DNA of 64,000 nucleotides, taken from contig NZ_LMMV01000025.1 of NCBI RefSeq assembly GCF_001422405.1, positions 169,311 through 233,310 of the forward strand, given 5' to 3'. Both the position numbers and the translations under genes were made by a program. The DNA comes from Pseudorhodoferax sp. Leaf267. GTDB lineage: Bacteria > Pseudomonadota > Gammaproteobacteria > Burkholderiales > Burkholderiaceae_C. The notes under the pieces are model-generated. The model saw only the letters and a list, made by a program, of their open reading frames with translations. It was not told the DNA's origin and did not search any database. Positions 51,414 through 59,474 of this stretch are shown one piece after another (positions within the stretch are counted from its first letter, which is position 1; each line of letters starts with the position of its first letter).

Positions 51414-53510
51414 ATGACCCTGACGCTGCGCCTCGTTTCCTCGTCCATGCTGGCCCTGTGCGGCGCACCCTGGGCCGCCTCGGCACAGGATGCGGCGCCC
51501 GCCGCGCTGGGCGCCGTGGTCGTCACCGCCACCCGTACGGAAGCCCAGGCGCTGGACGTGCCGGCCTCCGTGGACCGCATCGAGGGCGAGGACATGCGGC
51601 GCGGCCGCGCCCAGGTCAACATCTCCGAGGCCCTGGGCGCCGTGCCCGGCCTGCAGGCGCGCGACCGGCAGAACTACGCGCAGGACGTGCAGGTCTCGGT
51701 GCGCGGCTTCGGCGCGCGCGCCACCTTCGGCATCCGCGGCGTGCGGCTGTACGTGGACGGCATCCCCGCCACGCTGCCCGACGGCCAGGGCCAGATCTCG
51801 CATGTGGACCTGGCGTCGGCCGAGCGCATCGAGGTGCTGCGCGGCCCGTTCTCGGCGCTCTACGGCAATTCGTCGGGCGGCGTGCTGCAGGTGTTCACCG
51901 AGGAGGGGCGCGGCGCGCCGCGCCTCACGCTCGGCACCGCTGCCGGCAGCGACGGCCTGCTGCGCTATGGCCTGAAGGCCAGCGGCAACAGCGGCGTGAA
52001 CGACAGCGGCGTGGGCTACGTGCTGTCGGCTAGCCAGTTCCGCACCGACGGCTACCGCGAGCACAGCGAGACGCGGCGCACCATCGCCAACGCCAAGCTC
52101 ACGCTGCGCCCGCACGAGGACGGCAAGCTGACGCTGGTGGCGAACCGGGTGGTGCTGCCGAAGGCGCAGGACCCGCTGGGCCTGAACCGCGCGCAGTACG
52201 AGGCCAACCCGCGCGGCGTCGACCCGGCCGCGCTGAACTTCAACACGCGCAAGAACATGGACCAGACCCAGGCCGGCCTGGTCTACGAGCACTACTTCAG
52301 CGAAGCCCATGCGCTGCAGGCCAGCCTGTATGGCGGCCAGCGCGGCACGACGCAGTACCAGGCCATCCCCGTCGGCCCGCAGAACAGCCCCACGCACCCC
52401 GGCGGCATGATCGAACTGGACCGCGACTACGCCGGTGCCGACCTGCGCTGGACCTGGCGCACGCAGCTGGCCAGCGCGCCGTTGACCGTGGTCGCCGGCC
52501 TGACCTACGACGGCCTGCACGAAGACCGCCGCGGCTACCAGAACTTCGTGGGCAGCCAGCTGGGCGTGCAGGGCGCCCTGCGGCGCGACGAGCGCAACCG
52601 CGTCACCAGCTTCGACCAGTACCTGCAGGCCGAGTGGCACCCCACGCAGCGCTGGACGCTGAACGCCGGCCTGCGCCACAGCCGCATCGACTTCGATTCG
52701 CGCGACCGCTACATCGCAGGCGCCAACCCCGACGACAGCGGCGAAGCGCGTTACGGCGCCACGCTGCCCGTGCTGGGCGCCAGCTTCGCGATCGCCGAGG
52801 GCCTGCGTGTCTACGCCTCGGCCGGCAAGGGCTTCGAGACGCCCACGCTCAACGAACTCTCGTACCGCCCGGGCGGCCAGACAGGGCTGAACTTCGGCCT
52901 GCAGGCCGCGCGCAGCAAGAGCTTCGAGTTCGGCCTGAAGTCGCGCAGCGCGGGCTTCGGCGAATGGACGGCCGCGGTGTTCCGCACCAACACCGAAGAC
53001 GAGATCACGACGCTGACCAATTCCGGCGGCCGCACCACCTTCCAGAACGCCGGCCGCACGCGCCGCAACGGCCTGGAGCTGGCCTGGTCGCAGGACTTCT
53101 ACAAGCACCTGCGCACCCGCGTCGCCTACACGGCACTGGACGCGCGCTACGGCGAAGGCGTGGCTGCGGGCGCGCGCATCCCGGGCCTGGCCAAGAACAG
53201 CGTCTTCGCCAGCGCCGGCTGGCAGCCGCCCCAGGGCTGGCGCGGCGGCGTGGAGTGGCGCGCGCTGAGCCGCGTCTATGTGAACGATGCCAACAGCGAC
53301 GCGGCGGCCGGCCAGGGCGTGGCCTCGGCCTACGTGGGCTACGCGACACAGCTCGTGGGCTGGCAGCTCGAAGGCTTCGTGCGCAGCGACAACCTGCTGG
53401 ACAAGCGCTACGCCGGCTCGGTCATCGTGAACGAGGGCAATGCCCGCTTCTTCGAGCCCGCCCCCGGCCGCACCTGGCTCGCCGGCCTGTCAGCCAGCCG
53501 CGCGTTCTAG
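51414..53510 (+). CDS. TonB-dependent outer-membrane receptor
   Basis: 698 residues. The signal peptide ends near AASAQD; a TonB box-like GAVVVTATRTEA is at about residues 32-43. The plug domain follows (ISEALGAVPGLQARDRQNY, SVRGFGARATFGIRGVRLY, RIEVLRGPFSALYGNSSGGVL), then a 22-strand barrel ending in the C-terminal Phe (GLSASRAF). Such receptors import siderophores, cobalamin or other large ligands. No Fur box or siderophore gene is near. Its position behind iclR suggests a ligand linked to carbon supply, but iron uptake is equally possible. Confidence 0.92.
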   Translation: MTLTLRLVSSSMLALCGAPWAASAQDAAPAALGAVVVTATRTEAQALDVPASVDRIEGEDMRRGRAQVNISEALGAVPGLQARDRQNYAQDVQVSVRGFGARATFGIRGVRLYVDGIPATLPDGQGQISHVDLASAERIEVLRGPFSALYGNSSGGVLQVFTEEGRGAPRLTLGTAAGSDGLLRYGLKASGNSGVNDSGVGYVLSASQFRTDGYREHSETRRTIANAKLTLRPHEDGKLTLVANRVVLPKAQDPLGLNRAQYEANPRGVDPAALNFNTRKNMDQTQAGLVYEHYFSEAHALQASLYGGQRGTTQYQAIPVGPQNSPTHPGGMIELDRDYAGADLRWTWRTQLASAPLTVVAGLTYDGLHEDRRGYQNFVGSQLGVQGALRRDERNRVTSFDQYLQAEWHPTQRWTLNAGLRHSRIDFDSRDRYIAGANPDDSGEARYGATLPVLGASFAIAEGLRVYASAGKGFETPTLNELSYRPGGQTGLNFGLQAARSKSFEFGLKSRSAGFGEWTAAVFRTNTEDEITTLTNSGGRTTFQNAGRTRRNGLELAWSQDFYKHLRTRVAYTALDARYGEGVAAGARIPGLAKNSVFASAGWQPPQGWRGGVEWRALSRVYVNDANSDAAAGQGVASAYVGYATQLVGWQLEGFVRSDNLLDKRYAGSVIVNEGNARFFEPAPGRTWLAGLSASRAF

Positions 53511-53533
53511 CCCCGCGCCACCCTGGCGGCGGG

Positions 53534-53552
53534 CCTAGGGATTTGCCCTAGG
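53534..53552 (+). terminator. Inverted repeat after the TonB receptor gene
   Basis: CCTAGGG (53534-53540) and CCCTAGG (53546-53552) form a 7-bp stem with a five-base loop, 23 bp after the receptor stop. No U-tract follows directly, so termination is only likely. It could also be part of the regulatory region before gspG. Confidence 0.4.
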
Positions 53553-53573
53553 AAACGCTTTCTAGAAACTTTT

Positions 53574-53607
53574 CCTTATTGGAATAAGTTTCCACAAAGC
53601 ATATGAT
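53574..53607 (+). promoter_or_regulatory. Promoter with IclR-like operator upstream of the T2SS operon
   Basis: TTGGAA (53579-53584) and TATGAT (53602-53607) are spaced by 17 bp, a good sigma-70 promoter 54 bp before gspG. The inverted repeat GGAATAAGTTTCC (53581-53593) covers the -35 and spacer. The preceding bases (TTATT) and the repeat match 15 of 20 positions of the minus strand at 50539-50558 in the iclR intergenic region. A bound regulator would block the polymerase. Confidence 0.55.
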
Positions 53608-53661
53608 GAACTTCGCTGGGCATCGTTGTCATGTCCGTGAAGCAAGTTCAAGGAGACAGGG

Positions 53662-54129
53662 ATGCAGGCAAGTGGCCCATGCCAGGGCGGGCAGGTTCGC
53701 GCGCGGTCGACAGGGTGCAACGGCCGGCGCGCCGCCGGCTTCACGCTGCTCGAACTGCTGGTCGTCATGGTCATCATCGGGCTGCTGGCGGCTTACGTGG
53801 CGCCGCGCTACTTCTCGCAGGTCGGCAAGTCCGAGGTGCGCGCCGCCCAGGCCCAGATCTCTGCGCTCACCAGCGCGCTCAACACCTACCGGCTGGACGT
53901 CGGCCACTACCCCACCGATGACCAGGGCCTGGCCGCGCTGACGGCCCGCCCGGCCGGCGTGGCCAAGTGGGACGGCCCCTACCTGCAAAAGGGCGTGCCG
54001 GCCGACCCCTGGGGCCGGCCCTACCTCTACAAATCCCCCGGCACGCATGGCGAGTTCGACCTGTATTCGCATGGCAAGGACGGCCAGGCCGGCGGCACGG
54101 GCGACGCCGCCGACGTGACCAGCTGGTAG
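53662..54129 (+). CDS. gspG: GspG, major pseudopilin of type II secretion
   Basis: 155 residues. The prepilin cleavage site is AAGFTLLELLVVMVIIG, after a 26-residue leader that is longer than usual. The rest is canonical GspG: TDDQGLAAL, KWDGPYLQKGVPADPWGRPY and FDLYSHGKDGQAGG, with the calcium-binding end. AAGGAGA before the ATG at 53662 supports the start. It is the first gene of an operon of about 9.6 kb and is the pseudopilus building block. Confidence 0.95.
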   Translation: MQASGPCQGGQVRARSTGCNGRRAAGFTLLELLVVMVIIGLLAAYVAPRYFSQVGKSEVRAAQAQISALTSALNTYRLDVGHYPTDDQGLAALTARPAGVAKWDGPYLQKGVPADPWGRPYLYKSPGTHGEFDLYSHGKDGQAGGTGDAADVTSW

Positions 54130-54145
54130 GGCGCGGCGGCCCCCC

Positions 54146-55351
54146 ATGCGCTTCGACGTGCGAGGTTTCCGGTCCAGCCAAGGCGTGGTGCGCCTGGTGG
54201 TGGAGGCCGACGACGCTGCCGGCGCCGCATTGCGCGCACGCGAGCAGGGCCTGGCCGTGATGTCGGCCCAGCCCCGGCGCGGCTTCGGCGGTTTCGGTGG
54301 CCTGGGCGGCCTGCGACTGGGCCGGCGCGCCGCGCGCTTTCCGCTGCTGCAGTTCACGCATGAGCTGATGGCCTTGCTGCAGGCCGGCCTGTCGCTGCCC
54401 GAGACGCTGGACACGCTGCTGGAGAAGGAAACCCGCGCCGACGTGCGCCCCGTGCTGGCCACCATGCGCGCGCGCATGTTCGAGGGCCAGTCGTTCTCGC
54501 GCGTGCTGGAGTCGCTGCCGCAGGCGTTCCCGGTGCTGTACGTGACGACCGTGCGCGCCTCGGAGCGCAGCGGTGACCTGGTCGAGTCGCTGGCCCGCTA
54601 TGTGGACTACCACGAGCGGCTGGACCTGGTGCGCAAGAAGGTCGTCTCCGCCTCCATCTACCCGGCCGCGCTGCTGGTGCTGGGCGGCCTCGTGATCCTG
54701 TTCCTGCTGGGCTACGTGGTGCCGCGCTTTTCGGCCATCTATGCCGAGTCGGGCCGCGATCTGCCGTGGATGTCGCGCCTGCTGCTGCAGTGGGGGCAGG
54801 GCGTGCAGCAGCATGGCGCGGCCATCGGTGCGGTGGGGGTCGCAGCCACCGTGCTGGCCATCGCCACGGCGCGCCGCCTGCTGCCGCGCGTCGTCACGCT
54901 GCTCACGCGGATCCCGAGCATCGGCTCGCGCCTGGCCACCTACCACCTGGCCCGCTTCTACCGCTCGCTGGGCATGCTGCTGCGCGGCGGCACGGCCATC
55001 GTGCCGGCCCTGGCCATGGTCGGCGGCCTGCTGCCGCAAGCCATGCAGGCCGGGCTGGCGCGCGCCACCCAGCAGATCCGCGAAGGCATCGGCCTGTCGG
55101 ACGCCATGGCCGCTGCCGGCCTCACCACGCCCGTGGCCGCGCGCATGCTGCGCGTGGGTGAGAACAGCGGCGACATGGCCGCCATGATGGAGCGCATCGC
55201 GGGCTTCCACGACGAGGAACTCGCGCGCTGGATCGAGTGGTTCACCAAGCTGTTCGAGCCTGTGCTGATGGCCTTCATCGGCGTGGTGATCGGCGGGATC
55301 GTGATCCTGATGTACCTGCCGATCTTCGAACTCGCCGGAAGTTTGCAGTGA
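54146..55351 (+). CDS. gspF: GspF, inner-membrane platform protein of type II secretion
   Basis: 401 residues with the two T2SSF cytoplasmic domains and three membrane helices. FTHELMALLQAGLSLPETLD and its second copy FYRSLGMLLRGGTAIVPAL show the internal duplication. VVPRFSAIYAESGRDLPWMSR and the ending VLMAFIGVVIGGIVILMYLPIF are family standards. It interacts with the GspE ATPase, whose GTG start overlaps its stop by 4 bp. Confidence 0.94.
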   Translation: MRFDVRGFRSSQGVVRLVVEADDAAGAALRAREQGLAVMSAQPRRGFGGFGGLGGLRLGRRAARFPLLQFTHELMALLQAGLSLPETLDTLLEKETRADVRPVLATMRARMFEGQSFSRVLESLPQAFPVLYVTTVRASERSGDLVESLARYVDYHERLDLVRKKVVSASIYPAALLVLGGLVILFLLGYVVPRFSAIYAESGRDLPWMSRLLLQWGQGVQQHGAAIGAVGVAATVLAIATARRLLPRVVTLLTRIPSIGSRLATYHLARFYRSLGMLLRGGTAIVPALAMVGGLLPQAMQAGLARATQQIREGIGLSDAMAAAGLTTPVAARMLRVGENSGDMAAMMERIAGFHDEELARWIEWFTKLFEPVLMAFIGVVIGGIVILMYLPIFELAGSLQ

Positions 55352-57057
55352 ACGCCGCCACCACAGTGGCGGCGCTGACGCCGCAGCCCTTCACGCCGCA
55401 CGACATCGCCGAGGCGCGCCGCCTGGGCGCCGAGCGCGGCACGGCCACGCTGCGCGTGCTGGAGGAGCACAGCGGCGCAGCGCCCGACGTGTTCACCGCG
55501 CGGCTGGCCCACACGTTGCACTACCCGCTGGCCGCCATCGGCGACCTGCATGGCTGGCAGCCGGCCTTCGACCTGCTGCCCTTCGCGCAGAGCCAGGCGC
55601 TGCAGATGCTGGCCATGCGCGATGCGGCGGGCGCGCTGCGTATCGTGTTCGGCGACCCGTTCGACGACGCGCGCATGGCCCGTGTGCAGCACGGCCCCGC
55701 GCAGCACGAGGCCTGCACCTGGGTGCTGGCCCACCCGGGCGACATCGCGGCCTACCTGGCGCGGCACGAGGAGGGCCTGTCGGCGCTGGACCATCTGCAA
55801 CTCGCCAGCGCCATCGGGACGGCCGCCAGCAGCGACGCCGAAGACCTGTCGTTCCAGAGCATCGCCGAGGGCACGAGCGAGGTCGTGCGCCTGGTGCGCT
55901 CCACGCTGTACGACGCGCTCAAGGCCAACGCGTCGGACATCCACCTGGAGACCAGCCCCGCCGGCCTGGGCATCAAGTACCGCATCGACGGTGTGCTGGT
56001 TGCCGTGCGCCATGGCGACGGCATGGCGCTCGCGGAGCAGGTGATCTCGCGCATCAAGGTCATGGCCTCGCTGGACATCGCCGAGCGCCGCATCCCGCAG
56101 GACGGGCGCTTCACGGTGTCGGTGCGCGGGCGCGAAATCGACTTGCGCGTGTCCATCATGCCGTCCATCTTCGGCGAGGACGCGGTGCTGCGCATCCTGG
56201 ACAAGAAGCAGCTGGCCGACGCCGCGCGCGGCCTCACGCTGGACAGCCTGGGCTTCACCGCGCCCGACCGCCGCACCATCCGCCGCCTGGCCTCCGAGCC
56301 GCACGGCATGCTGCTGGTGACCGGCCCCACCGGCAGCGGCAAGACCACCACGCTGTACGCCGCCATCTCCGAGATCAACCACGGCCACGAGAAGATCGTG
56401 ACCATCGAAGACCCGGTGGAATACCAGCTGCCCGGCGTGCTGCAGATCCCGGTCAACGAGAAGAAGGGCCTGACCTTCGCGCGCGGCCTGCGCTCCATCC
56501 TGCGGCACGACCCCGACCGCGTGATGGTCGGCGAGATCCGCGACGCCGAGACCGCGCAGATCGCGATCCAGGCCTCGCTGACCGGCCACCTGGTCTTCAC
56601 CACCGTGCACGCCAACAACGTGTTCGACGTGCTGGGCCGCTTCGCCCACATGGGCATCGACGGCTACAGCTTCACGGCCGCGCTGAACGGCATCGTGGCG
56701 CAGCGCCTGGTGCGTCGCAACTGCCCGCATTGCAGCGCGCCCGTGCAGCCCACGGCCGAGCGGCTGGCGGACGCGGGGCTGTCGCCCAGCGAGGCAGGCA
56801 GCTTCAAGTTCATGGCCGGGCGCGGCTGCGGCCAGTGCCGGGCCACGGGCTTCCTGGGCCGCGTGGCGATCGCCGAGATCCTGGTCATGACCGACGAGCT
56901 GGCCGAACTCATCATCACGCGCCAGCCGGTGCGGCTGCTCAAGGAGGCGGCGCGGCGCGGCGGCACGCGGCTGCTGCGCGACGCGGCGCTGGACCTGCTG
57001 CGCGATGGGCACACCAGCCTGGAGGAGGTGGACCGTGTCACGACTGCCGTGGCGTGA
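55348..57057 (+). CDS. gspE: GspE, secretion ATPase of type II secretion
   Basis: 569 residues from the GTG that overlaps gspF. The N1/N2 domains are followed by the ATPase core: Walker A GPTGSGKTTTLYAA, Asp box KIVTIEDPVEYQL, Walker B MVGEIRDAETAQ and His box LTGHLVFTTVHANN. The zinc module CPHC...CGQC near residues 460-505 is complete, as in GspE and PilB. It powers pseudopilus extension. The 3' end contains the start and SD (GGAGGAGG) of the next gene. Confidence 0.95.
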   Translation: MNAATTVAALTPQPFTPHDIAEARRLGAERGTATLRVLEEHSGAAPDVFTARLAHTLHYPLAAIGDLHGWQPAFDLLPFAQSQALQMLAMRDAAGALRIVFGDPFDDARMARVQHGPAQHEACTWVLAHPGDIAAYLARHEEGLSALDHLQLASAIGTAASSDAEDLSFQSIAEGTSEVVRLVRSTLYDALKANASDIHLETSPAGLGIKYRIDGVLVAVRHGDGMALAEQVISRIKVMASLDIAERRIPQDGRFTVSVRGREIDLRVSIMPSIFGEDAVLRILDKKQLADAARGLTLDSLGFTAPDRRTIRRLASEPHGMLLVTGPTGSGKTTTLYAAISEINHGHEKIVTIEDPVEYQLPGVLQIPVNEKKGLTFARGLRSILRHDPDRVMVGEIRDAETAQIAIQASLTGHLVFTTVHANNVFDVLGRFAHMGIDGYSFTAALNGIVAQRLVRRNCPHCSAPVQPTAERLADAGLSPSEAGSFKFMAGRGCGQCRATGFLGRVAIAEILVMTDELAELIITRQPVRLLKEAARRGGTRLLRDAALDLLRDGHTSLEEVDRVTTAVA

Positions 57058-57811
57058 AGCCGCCACCGTCTGGGTCGCGCCCTCGCAGGTGGGCGTGGCG
57101 CTGCGCCGGCGCGGCTGGCGCAGGGCGCCCGCGCAGCCGCATGCGGCCCCAGTCGCGGCCGGGTCCGACGCGCTGCAGGCCCTGGCCCGGCTCGCCGCCG
57201 ACGCCGCACCCGCCCAGGCGCACACACGCATCGTCGTGTCCAACCGCTTCGTGCGCACGGCGCTGCTGCCGCACGGCCAGGCGCTGCGCGGCGCGAACGA
57301 GCGGCACCTAGCCGCGCGCGAGGTGCTGCGCAGCACGCATGGCGACGCGGTGGACACCTGGACCGTGACCGTCGACGGCCAGGGCAGCGCCAGCACGTTG
57401 GCCGCAGGGCTGGACGCCGGGTGGCTGGCCAGCCTGCTCGCCACGGGGCGTGAGGCCGGTTTGCATGCGGTCTCGGTGCGGCCCTTGCTCGCGGTGGCTG
57501 CGGCTAGCGCGTGGCCGCACCTGGCCGGCCGCGAAGCCTGGCTGCTCGTGACCGAGCCCGACGGCGCCATGCTCGCGCGCATCGACGCGCAGGGCGCCTG
57601 GCGCAGTTTGCGCAGCGCGCACGAAGGGCCGGCCGCGTGGGCGCAGTGGCTCGCGCGCTGCAGCCTGCTCGATGGCTTGGCGCCGGCCAGCCTGCCGCTG
57701 GTGCACGTGGCCTGGGACTGGGCGGCGCCCGCTGCCGAGGATTCACACCTGGCGGCCGCCGGCTGGGACCTCAAGACCGTGCCGCTCGGCCCCGGCGCCG
57801 TCTGGGCCTGA
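57035..57811 (+). CDS. PilM/GspL-like cytoplasmic platform protein
   Basis: 258 residues from a GTG at 57035, preceded by GGAGGAGG within gspE. The sequence is Ala-rich and poorly conserved. The opening WVAPSQVGVALRRRGW and the later RIVVSNRFVRTALLPHGQAL suggest a degenerate actin-like fold as in PilM or the cytoplasmic half of GspL. No membrane helix is present. The order of the following genes (PilN-, PilO- and PilP-like) supports the PilM role, linking GspE to the inner-membrane subunits. Confidence 0.6.
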   Translation: MSRLPWREAATVWVAPSQVGVALRRRGWRRAPAQPHAAPVAAGSDALQALARLAADAAPAQAHTRIVVSNRFVRTALLPHGQALRGANERHLAAREVLRSTHGDAVDTWTVTVDGQGSASTLAAGLDAGWLASLLATGREAGLHAVSVRPLLAVAAASAWPHLAGREAWLLVTEPDGAMLARIDAQGAWRSLRSAHEGPAAWAQWLARCSLLDGLAPASLPLVHVAWDWAAPAAEDSHLAAAGWDLKTVPLGPGAVWA

Positions 57812-57816
57812 ACGCG

Positions 57817-58329
57817 ATGGCCGCCCCCGACCTGGACTTCCTGCCCCCGTCGCCGCTCGCGCGCTGGTGGGGCCATGGCGTGCTGGCGCTGGGCGTGGCC
57901 GCCTGCGGGTGGGCCGCTCTGCGCTACGTGCAGGCCGACGAGGCGCGCACGGCTGCACTGGCTCAGCTGCAGCCCGCCGCCAGCCGCGCGCAGGCCGCGG
58001 CGCCCGTGCCGCGCGAACTGCAGGCCGAGATCGACGCCGCGCAGGCCGTGGCCGCCACGCTGGCAGTGCCGTGGGACGCCTGGTTCCGTGCGCTCGAATC
58101 CGTGGCCGTGCCTGGCGTGCACCTCACGGCCCTGCAGCCCGAGGCCGCCGGCCGCCGCGTGCGCATCGCGGGGCAGGCCGGCGATCTGCAGCAGGCGCTG
58201 GCCTATGTCGATGCGCTGGAGCGCACGCCCGGCTTTGCGCGCGTGCTGCTGGCCGACCATGCGGTGCAGGAAGGCGCCATGCCCGCGCAACTGCGCTTCA
58301 CGCTCACGGCCGAGTGGGGTGTGCCATGA
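57817..58329 (+). CDS. PilN/GspL-like inner-membrane protein
   Basis: 170 residues. One membrane helix (about 20-40, HGVLALGVAACGWAALRYV) is followed by a coiled-coil stretch and a ferredoxin-like periplasmic domain (VPGVHLTALQPEAAGRRVRI, ALAYVDALERTPGFARVLL). This is the PilN layout. The start ATG at 57817 comes six bases after the previous stop, and its own stop overlaps the next ATG by 4 bp. Confidence 0.65.
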   Translation: MAAPDLDFLPPSPLARWWGHGVLALGVAACGWAALRYVQADEARTAALAQLQPAASRAQAAAPVPRELQAEIDAAQAVAATLAVPWDAWFRALESVAVPGVHLTALQPEAAGRRVRIAGQAGDLQQALAYVDALERTPGFARVLLADHAVQEGAMPAQLRFTLTAEWGVP

Positions 58330-58865
58330 AGGCCGCATGGTTGCGGCGCTCTGCCTGGCCGCGCGGTGCGGCTGGCCTGGCGCTGGCCGGCGCGCTGCTG
58401 GCCGTGGCCGCGCTCGCGGCGGAGTGGTGGCTCACCGCGCCGCTGCGCGCGCAGCGCGAGGCGCTCGAAGCCGTGGCCGTGCCGGCGCCGCGCGCGGCCG
58501 CCACGCGCGCCGCGCTGGCCTCGCCGGCCACGCAGCTGCAGCAGTTCCATGCTGCCTTTCCACGCATGGACGAACTGCCCGAAGCCTTGGCCAGCCTGGA
58601 CGCCGTGGCACGCCGTGCGGGCGTGGCCTTGCGCTCGGGCGAGTACCGCATCGAGCAGCGCGCCGATGCCGCGAACGGCCGGCTCACGCGCTACCGCATC
58701 GTGCTGCGCAGCGCGGGCGACTACGCGCAGATCCGCGGCTTCATCGGCGTGGCGCTGGAGCAGCTGCACTTCGTGGGGCTGGACGACGTGCAGTTCCGCC
58801 GTGGCGCCGACGCGGGCAGCGCGCTGGAAGCCGACGTGCGACTGTCCCTGTACCTGCAGCGCTAG
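58326..58865 (+). CDS. PilO/GspM-like inner-membrane protein
   Basis: 179 residues. A single N-terminal helix (about 14-33) is followed by a coiled coil and a small periplasmic domain (LASLDAVARRAGVALRSGEYRIE, RYRIVLRSAGDYAQIRGFIG, LDDVQFRR), the PilO/GspM pattern. It would dimerise with the PilN-like protein. The two genes are coupled by ATGA, and the PilP-like gene follows after 3 bp. Confidence 0.65.
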   Translation: MKAAWLRRSAWPRGAAGLALAGALLAVAALAAEWWLTAPLRAQREALEAVAVPAPRAAATRAALASPATQLQQFHAAFPRMDELPEALASLDAVARRAGVALRSGEYRIEQRADAANGRLTRYRIVLRSAGDYAQIRGFIGVALEQLHFVGLDDVQFRRGADAGSALEADVRLSLYLQR

Positions 58866-58868
58866 ACC

Positions 58869-59474
58869 ATGGCCCTGTCGACCCGCCAGCGTTGGATGCT
58901 CTACGGCGTGGCCGGCCTGCTCACGGCAGCCGCCATGTGGGCCGTCGAACCCGAGCCCACGCCCGACACCGTGGCGCCCGCCGCACGCCCGGCCCGCAGT
59001 GCCGCGCGCGCGGCCGATGCGCCCACCGTACCGCCGTTGGCGCTCGCTCCGCTGCCCGAGCGCCCCTTCGGCGGCGCCGGCCGCAGCCCGTTCGGCGAGT
59101 CAGCTGCCATCACGCCCGCCCAGGTGGCCGCAGCCGCCGCCGCGGCCCAGGCCCGCGCGGACATGCCGCCCCCGCCGCCGCCCGCCACGGCGACGACACC
59201 GACCGAGCCGCCCTTCGTGTTCCTGGGCCGCTGGACCGAGGACGGCGTCACCACCGTCTTCCTGTCGTCCGGTGGCCGCGGGCTGGTCGCCGTCGCCGGC
59301 CGCCCGCTCACCCCCGATTACCTGGTCGAAAGCATCGGCGAGCGTGCCATGCAGCTGCGCCATGTGCCCACCGGCACCCGCCACACCCTGGCATTGGTCG
59401 CGGGCCGTCCCGCAGCCGCTGCCGCGGCCGGCGCCGCCCTTGCGGCCCCGGCCGACTCCGAGGAGAGCAATTAA
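58869..59474 (+). CDS. PilP/GspC-like periplasmic connector
   Basis: 201 residues. An N-terminal helix (WMLYGVAGLLTAAAMWAV) is followed by a Pro/Ala-rich linker. The compact C-terminal domain (PFVFLGRWTEDGVTTVFLSS, TPDYLVESIGERAMQLRHVP) resembles the homology region shared by GspC and PilP, which docks onto the secretin N-domain. The stop is immediately followed by the TTG start of gspD. Confidence 0.65.
   Translation: MALSTRQRWMLYGVAGLLTAAAMWAVEPEPTPDTVAPAARPARSAARAADAPTVPPLALAPLPERPFGGAGRSPFGESAAITPAQVAAAAAAAQARADMPPPPPPATATTPTEPPFVFLGRWTEDGVTTVFLSSGGRGLVAVAGRPLTPDYLVESIGERAMQLRHVPTGTRHTLALVAGRPAAAAAAGAALAAPADSEESN

Noticed and set aside
53603-53941. An alternative start ATG at 53603 before gspG
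   Set aside because: That frame does not contain the pseudopilin motif; the real gspG begins at 53662 behind AAGGAGA, and the ATG at 53603 overlaps the -10 element.
54958-58338. A minus-strand open frame of 1126 codons
   Set aside because: It is antisense to gspF, gspE and the platform genes, which have clear motifs. Composition is typical of antisense frames in GC-rich coding DNA.
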